Source: Oegoconia quadripuncta
Lineage: Eukaryota; Arthropoda; Insecta; Lepidoptera; Autostichidae
NCBI GenBank assembly: GCA_949316235.1
Contig: OX438741.1
Location: 38,106,962-38,170,961 of the forward strand
Length of the DNA: 64,000 bases
Direction: 5' to 3'
Shown here: in pieces, positions 49,201 through 58,200 of the stretch
How the letters are laid out: each line of letters opens with the position of its first letter
Position numbering within the stretch: position 1 is the stretch's first letter
Translations under genes and position numbers: made by a program
Notes under the pieces: generated by a model
Databases searched by the model: none
Told to the model about the DNA's origin: nothing
Seen by the model: only the letters and a program-made list of their open reading frames with translations

Positions 49201-52200
49201 CATCCGACATGGCGCCCAGAAAATTCAAGATGGGGTTTGTTTCCAAGCATTTAAGATAATAGATATTGAAATAGTAGTAGTCCTTTTACTTGCTTTACAT
49301 ACATATAGCAATCGTATTTTTTTATTTTTAAATTCCTATTTCCACAGGCGGATTCCGTAAAAGACTGAATATGGAATTCGGACGTGTTTTTTTTTTATCC
49401 TCAAAGGGATCGCACTTGACCTCAATTACACCTGATGTTAAGTAAAGATAAGACCGAAGGTGGTAACGTACTGATCCGGAAACCCCATCTTATTTGGGGG
49501 ACTGACTATCTTATCTCTGACAACCGGAACCCAACAATGCTCTCAACTGTGTTGTTTGGCAGCAGATTTAGATAAGATTATGGTAGCTACCCAGGCGGAC
49601 ATTTAAAATGCCCTACCACCAACCAAACCGAGTACTAAATATGTACCCCGCTGGGGATCGAACCCGCGACCTCCGAAACGTAAAACCAATATTGTTTACA
49701 TTGAGCCACGGAGGCGGTGTTTGAATGAATTTGAATGTGGAATTTTCAGGATTACACTACTTACATAATGCATCGTCTGTACCACACACCGTGGCTCTAC
49801 AAGAATTTCCACAAGCTCCATCACAAGTACAAGCAGCCGACAGCATTCTCCGTGACAGCCATACACCCGGTGGAGATCATGCATATACAACTGACTATGT
49901 GTCTGCCGCTGTTCGCCGTCCCCATGCATTGGAGTGAGTAGACTCTTTTCAATAGTCAATTAACATACACAATAAAGGGCCAATGACACGAGCACTACAC
50001 ACACTCAATGAGATAGCTGACAGAACAGATATTGTCATATGCAGTATGAGCGAATTTCAAAAAGTCGCGTTATTTGCACTATGTTATTTAGTATAGGTAG
50101 ATATAGTTGGAATACATAATTGTCATTAGTTAACTATCGCATTGGAGTAATCCGTAATGATAGTTATAAGCTTGGTAAATAAATAAATAAAAAATTATAA
50201 AAATAAAGCTAGAGGTTTCCACAGAGTGTTAATTTAAGTTTTTAAGTCTTTAGAGGGCTTAATCCGTCCAGAAAAATTAAGATTTATTTTTAAATACAGC
50301 TTAAATAAGCCTTCAAGCTAAATATAAATAATACCTAAATAGCTTTGATTACGGTTATTTTCGAGAATTTTAAATTATTGATAAAAACGGTCACTTTTTT
50401 TTAATCGTGTTTTCTGAAAGTAACCTGGTCAAAGTTTTTAGGTGTTATTTAATTAATAAATAATAAATATCCTTAGACATACACACAGTGCTATCTAGTT
50501 CCACAGTAAGCAACTATAGGCTTGTGTTGTGGATACCAGATGGTTGATATACTACACAAATACATTTTTTCTGTAAATAAATACTTATTAAATGAAAACA
50601 TCCATAACTCGGGAACACATGTCTGTATTCATTACACAAACATATAACCCGCGACCATTTGGTATAGTAGCAGAGTTTCTAACCCCTACACCAAACAGGT
50701 CGTCAATTTATAATTAGCTTTTAGGTTTGCCGAGTGCAGGTCAGTGCGATTTCTTTGATTTATTCTGTATTTAAAATTTGACAGCTGAAGACCTTAGTGG
50801 CCACACCTGACCGTGCCTAGTGAAATCATGACGATTTCAAATGTTATTCTTGTAACTTACGAAATAAAACATTTTTGGTTTGATTTGATTTGAAGCAGTT
50901 CCATGGTCAGACAACAAGGGGTTTCCTATAAGTATAAAATGACAATCATATATATAGCGTCATGACCTTTATCCCAAATAGGGTGGTCAGAGATATCCCA
51001 AAAATGAGTGTTCGGATGTTCCAAACATTTAGAGTTTAAAGATAGAAACAACATCCACGTTTCACCTTACGAAATATACAGAATGGACACATGACAGGGG
51101 GTGAGCCCATATGCGCCAAATCGTGTAAATCCATGTATGGTTTTTGGTGGGCATTACTCGCCTTATACGACAGCCCATAATGTCCTTTTCACGAAATGTC
51201 CTTTCTCAAAACATATCGAGACAATTTGAGAAAGTGACAGTTTAAGAAGGGACATTTTGAGAAAAGGACAATTTAAGGAAATACCATTTTCGCAAAATGT
51301 CCCTTTCTTAAACTGTCACTTTCACAAAATGTCTCTTTATCAGAAACCAACAAATCAGGAACTTTAAAATTATGGGACACCACATAAATCACTTATTCTT
51401 AATATACTGGACTGTATTCTTTGTACGTGCCGAAACTACAAAGCACAATTACGAAATGTTCTATTTCTAATTTTATAAAATAAGTACTTTTATCGTGGAA
51501 AGTTTCAGTACATTATCAGTTTCTAGTCACAGGTGCTCTAAAGTCAGAAAACGATAATTAATAATCCCTAATCCAGCTTCATCATTCCGATTTGATGAAT
51601 TCCACATCTAACGTGTCACTGTCTTATATTTGTATTATAATATACTATTAATTAGGGTTTCGTAACAAAATGGAAAAAAGCTAAAGTCGTTGTGATTACG
51701 TCGTTTGTCTGTTTGACGTTTGTCGTTCAGCATTTGACATTTTGACATGAGCGGCGGTGGCTCAGTGGAGGAGACACAGTCTCCTAATTGGGTGGCCCAG
51801 GTTCGATCCCCAAGCAGGCCATGCACCTTTAAACTTAATTTTTTAAACTTAATTTAAATAATATCCTACCACGCACGACCACCCTGTGGAACGGACTTCC
51901 TGCAGCGGTATTCCCGAACGAGTACTACATTAGAACCTTCAAGAAACGAGCCTACACCTTCCTCAAAGGCCGGCAACGCATCTGTGACCCTTTTGGTGTT
52001 GCGTGTCCATGGGCGGCGGTGATTGCTTTCCATCAGGTGACCCGCATGCTCGTTTGCCGCCCTCTCATATAAAAAAAAAGAAAAAATACTTATGAGCATT
52101 TATCTGACTGCTCTTGAACGGTGGAGAAAAACATCGTCAGGTCCCCAACCCGCATTGGGCCAGCGTGGCGGAACTATGGCCCCATACTCCCTCAATATGA

Positions 52201-55200
52201 GGAAAGGTCTATATCCCTGCAGTGGGATGTTTACGGACTGATGATGATGGTGATTTGGCATTTGAAGTCCTGTTTGGTGTAATGGTTATTTTTACCCGAC
52301 TGCTCGAAGAATGAGGGTAATGTTTGTCGAACGTCTGTATGTAGATTTCTATGTTACCTCCTGAAGCCTAAACGGCTTGATGGATTTCGACGTGCATGGT
52401 GTCGATAGATTGGTCTTGATCCCTGGAGTGTCATAGGATACGTTTATGGTAAAAAACCAACATGACGCCCGCGATATACGAGATATACAGTCTGGTTTTT
52501 TTGTTATTTATTATTATGCATAACGGGTTAGCATTTGACCTCAATCACATCTGATCTTAAGTGAAGATGAGGCCGAAGGTGGATTGTACTGACCCGGCTA
52601 TCTTACAATGTATGTAGGCATATGTATGCATGATGAATACGGACACATGTACCCGAGTTATGAATATTTTAATTAATTATATTATCACTATTATTTCACC
52701 TTCACCTTAATTTGACAAATGTTTGACATTTAGTTATGGAATTTTATTCTTAATAGGAGACTCCCGATACCTCATTGATTGTTATATTAAGGTACTCAAA
52801 TAAACATTTTTTAATTTTTTTTCATTTTCATTTTTCATAATGTATATATTTACAAAAAAAAAATATTTGTTTAGGATATCAACCATCTGGTATCCATAAT
52901 ACAAGCCTAGTTAAGTTAAGTATAGGCAGCGTTAATTTTTAAAAGTAACCGCTTTATAAAAGTTTCAGCGAATCTAAGAAATGATTATGGGAAGCACATG
53001 AAAAGAGCTCTGTTCAATTTTTTTTTATTATATATAAACTTGCTGTCCATAGCAGTCGCTTACACAAAGTCACTAAGTCATTCAAGGGACAATGTATACG
53101 CTTTTACAATAAGGTTCCGGTAGACATTCAAAATTTGCCTTTAAATAAATTTAAAACAACCATTAAACGGAAACTATCTGCCAAAGGCTATTATAAAATT
53201 TCTGACTGTCTGGATGATAAGAATACGTGGACATGAACCGCTCGCCATTATCCAGTATATTTTATTCTTATTTTTCTTTGTCGAATCATAAATTTTACAA
53301 TTAGGTATTCCAAATTGTATTTGTATTGACTTATTTAAAAAGAGCAACCCTGGAGTTTCTTGCTCGTTATTCTCTGGGGAGACTGCCTAGTGAATGAGCG
53401 ATAACTGTATGTCATGATGATTTCAAATGTTATTCTTATAACTTACGAAATAAAAACTTTTTTGATTTTTTTTTGTGATTTAGCCCAGAAATTAACAAAT
53501 ATTTCATGTGAAACCTTGAAATAATATTCCATTTTCCAAATAAAAACAAATTTAGATATAGCTTTGAAAATCTCAGGAATTGGTACATATTAAAGAAGAA
53601 AAAAAACTCCAATTTCATAGGTTTAACAGCTCTGTTTGAATAACTATGACATGACACACACTGTACATTCTGTGGAATCCTAAATTTACGCGTAACCGAC
53701 ACGCACTTGGCATTATTTATAATCAGCGTCGTGCACAGGTGTTCCTCGCAATGATAACTTTATAATCACACATGATAACAATCTTAGACGACATTGCTAT
53801 ACGAAGGACGCCGGGTAATGACTTCAAAGTCAAATGTTCGTCAGACGACATGGATGTCAGACATATAGGAGGGATGAATCTAGTTTTTATGCAAAGCGAG
53901 GGATGAGCTGCCGGATCGTATAATAAAATCGTTTTTTTTTTCTGTGAAGATCTACCATTTACTAACAAAATACATATACAAAAAGTAAGATAACAAACAT
54001 GAGAAGAAAGAGATAGTTTTTATGATTGTTTTTCTATCCGCAACTCACACTCGCCCTCGTCGTTCTTCTGAAAACCTCCGACTGTACGTTACTCCTAACT
54101 TGACGAAGTTTTACGGTCAATCCTTTAGATTGCAAGCTATTCGGCTATGGAACTCACTACCTGATCCAGTTAGACGTGCTCAGTCACTGAACGTATTCAA
54201 GGCTCAAGTGAAGGAGTTGTATTTAGCCCTCTAGCTCCTCTATCTATCCTCTTTTTGTTTCATACTCGCATTAATTACTGTGTGCTTAGTCACGTACTAT
54301 TTCTATTTAATTAGTATAAATTCAAAGATGGGTATATAATTGTGTACATGTTGCAGTTACAATAAATAAATATAGTATATGTATTTTTTATATATATTAT
54401 GTATGTATGTTTGTATGTATTTATGTATGTATTTGCATGGGTGATTTATTTATTTTATTAAAATTAGTTTACCGTGCACGCTACACTACCTACATGTCAT
54501 GTGCATAATGCTTCCTAATTCTTCTTATTTTTTTTATGCTTCTTACTGTTGTACAATAAAGAATATTTTGTTTGTTTTTCTGTTTGATAGAGTTTATCAA
54601 CAGAATGGTCCAAAGAGAAAGCCGAAAGCCAGTCTGATGATGAACTACGGAGATAGAGAGTGGTTACCTTACTGATATTCTTAGTTTTGCCACTGTTTGG
54701 GGTTTCAATTGTTATCAGGAACTAAATAAAAGTCAGCCTGTATTTTTATTTAAAAAGAAATATGAATTTGTGCCGCATCAACTTTCGTGATCGGATTGTT
54801 TATATAAATTTATATTGTTTATAGAAATCGCACTTCTCTATTGATGTTTTGACTAAAATTGAGGGGCGTTGCAAGATTGACCCCTTTGTCTATTTGTGGT
54901 ATCGAAGGTTGATAGTTAAAACGATTTCATTTACGGAATTTATTTAAGGTTGGGAAAAGAATTATGTACTTTATATGTGCAGGTCAGATTTACTGATACC
55001 AACCAATCAACCAATGTTCACTAAGCGGTATTTAGGATAAAGAAAATGACAAAGACCGATAGTTTTGACTTGAGAATTAAAAATATTTAAAGATTAAGCG
55101 TAATCTGAAAAATTGACTGTATAATTTAAAGAACTGACTGTAAATTAGGAGGGGACAAAGAGTTGAAGAGCAAAGAAGGGGGCGATTATGAGAGATGGAA

Positions 55201-58200
55201 ATAAATTGGTACCATTTCTTGAAATAGAAACGAGTCCTAGGGTCGAACAGCACTGAATAGAGACGAGAAATAAATAAACAAGTGTACAGTCTGCGACAAA
55301 AATGTAGTTATAGTCCTAGTTTTATTTTCGAACTCCTTTGAATTTGTAATAATAAATAAATATCCTTAGACATACACACAACGTCATCTAGTTTTTTTTT
55401 GCAATAATTTTGTATTTAGGTCCATCAAGCAACATTTTTCTGTAGTACCATCCACTGCATAAGAATTAAAGGTATTTGTCTTTACATTGACCACCTGTTT
55501 GGTGTAGTGGTTAGCAACTCTGGCCACTTTAACAAAAGGTTTCGGGTTCGAATTCCGCTAGAGGCATATATTTATGTGATGAATACGAACATTTGTACCA
55601 GAGTTATGGAGTTTTCATTTATAATAAGTATTTATTTACAAAAAAAAAATGTTTTTATGTGGTATATCAACCATCTGGTATCGATAACACAAGCCTGTAG
55701 TTGCTTACTGTGGAACTAGATGGCGCTGTGTGTATGTCTAAGGATATATAAAAAAAATCGTACATTTATCTGACACGTGATTTTCTTTGAAATTGTTTAA
55801 CATGAAGTAATTAATTCTCAAATGTTTAACATTATTCCAGTGCCATTCTACACTGTGGTGATCTACAACTACTACCACGGTATCATCGATCACTCCGGTA
55901 TCAACTTCAAGGCTCAGTGGTGGCAGCCCTGGCAGCCAGACGCCGACTTCCACGATAAGCACCACGAGTTCTTTCATTGCAACTTCGGATTCAACATGTC
56001 GCTTTGGGATAAGGTAATAAATAACTGGGCCGAAACCTTACACCACGGTCTTTATCCCAAATGTGGTGGCGTACCTACATCGCAGTAACGAACTTTCGCG
56101 ACAAAGTAAGTCGCAACGGTAAACTATCGCAGTAACGTACATCGCAGTAAAGAACTTTCGCGACAACGTACGTCGCAATGGTGAACTTTCGCAGTAACGT
56201 ACGTCGCAGTAAAGAACTTTGGCGAACTATCAAAGTAACGTACATCGCAGTAAAGAACTTTCGCGACAACGTACGTCGCAATGGTGAACTTTCGCAGTAA
56301 CGTACATCGCAGTGAAGAACTTTCGCGACAACGTACTTCGCAATGATAAACTTTCGAAGTAACGTACGTACATCGCAGTAATGAACTTCGCAACTATGAT
56401 TTACACTCTGGTCAGAGATATCCCAAACATAAGCGTTTGGGTGTTCCCAACATTAAAAGTCTAATGATTGAAACAACATCCACGGTATTTCGAAATATAC
56501 AGCAATGCACATGTGACAGAGGATGAGCCCATAGATGATGAGTTTTTTTACCGTAAGGAAAAAAATAGGACATAATAAGCTAAATGAAATAGAAGCTATT
56601 GGCATTGGTACATAGTTGAATTTTTGTTTTCATTGACGCATGCGCCGGCCGTAGATTGTTAACTGGCCTGATTTATAGGTAATAAATTTCGCATGACTGG
56701 AATGCGAAAGTTAATTGGAACTCATATTTTCTCAGAGTTTTTTTTTTCATTTTATTTAATGATGTAATTACTCGTATGTGGAATAAGCTACAAACGCGAC
56801 CGTCAAATGACACAACGCTTTATCCGATTATGGTTTTGAAATAAAAAAAAAATAAACTACCTATGTACCTTCTATTTCACGGTAAAAAAAAACATCCATT
56901 ATAGATGTGTTTACTAGAAAGTTCCATAGTCTCCTTTAATGACACCGACGGGAAGACACGGACGGACAAACATATCAAAGGAGTAATGACACTGATAACA
57001 ACTTATTATTTTTAAGTGCACTTGTTAAACAAAGGCGGAATGACTGATGACTTCATTTGAAGGTGAAATAAAGGAAAAACAATATTTTTCTTAACCATTC
57101 AACTGTCCGGCCCACGCGGCCAAATTCCGGTCTACTGTCCGCTCCGCGCGGTCGCACTTTTGTGCTGCGCGTACGATGCCGTTATTAATAAAAACCTTCA
57201 TATCTGGTAAACTACAACAGCTATAGCAACAAAAAATACGTAAATATAGGTGAAGGATTACAGATTAAAACAATATATAAACGAATACAGAAAATATTAT
57301 TCCAGAGTACTAAAAACTGCGTATAACATAGGATATCGGTAAAAAATTCATGAAAATTGATATTGAAATCATACTCGAAATATCGCTATAAACTGTAATA
57401 ATTATGCATAATCGTATAGTACTAATCCTCAAGATAATTTTGATATACAGGGCGTCCCAAAGTTATGGGACATGAAGGGGAAGTACCTTAAATATTGTAG
57501 ATAGTGAATTTTGCTCAAAGAAGACTTTATGTTATTTTTAAAAGTTAGTAATTCTGCATTCATAGATTTTCTAAAAATTACTTGCTTCGGCTGGGAATCG
57601 AACCGACTTAAATGTGAAAAAAAAAACACCCTACTTTTATGATGCCAATCGAAAGAATAGCTAAAAAATAATAACTCTGCCTAAGTAACATAGTATTTTA
57701 AAAGAAAGGAACAACATAAAATGATTGAGTCAAATTTCAAGAAAGTTATTTATTGCCGACGACGTTCGAAAAGTAGCGATATTATCATTCCAAAGATAGC
57801 ATTGATTATTCGTAAATAAGTACCCACTTCATAAAATAGGTACTAACATAGTTTTCCTTATTATAAGTGCACGTGTAGATGAAATGATAACAAGAGGGAT
57901 CACATTTTGAGCATTTAATTAATTAATTTACAAAAAAATACCTACTTAATTGACTACGGCAGTTTCATGTATGTTTTTTATTTGATTAAAATGATTAATT
58001 TCACGTTGTTCCTTTCTTTTAAAATACTATGTTACTTAGGCAGAGTTATTATTTTTTAGCTATTCTTTCGATTGGCATCATAAAAGTAGGGTGTTTTTTT
58101 TTTCACATTTGAGTCGGTTCGATTCCCAGCCGAAGCAAATAATTTTTAGAAAATCTATGAATGCAGAATTACTAACTTTTAAAAATAACATAAAGTCTTC

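Noticed and set aside
56075..56393. Open frames with repeated [12 protein letters not shown] patterns
   Set aside because: They arise from the 31-bp tandem array in intron 5.
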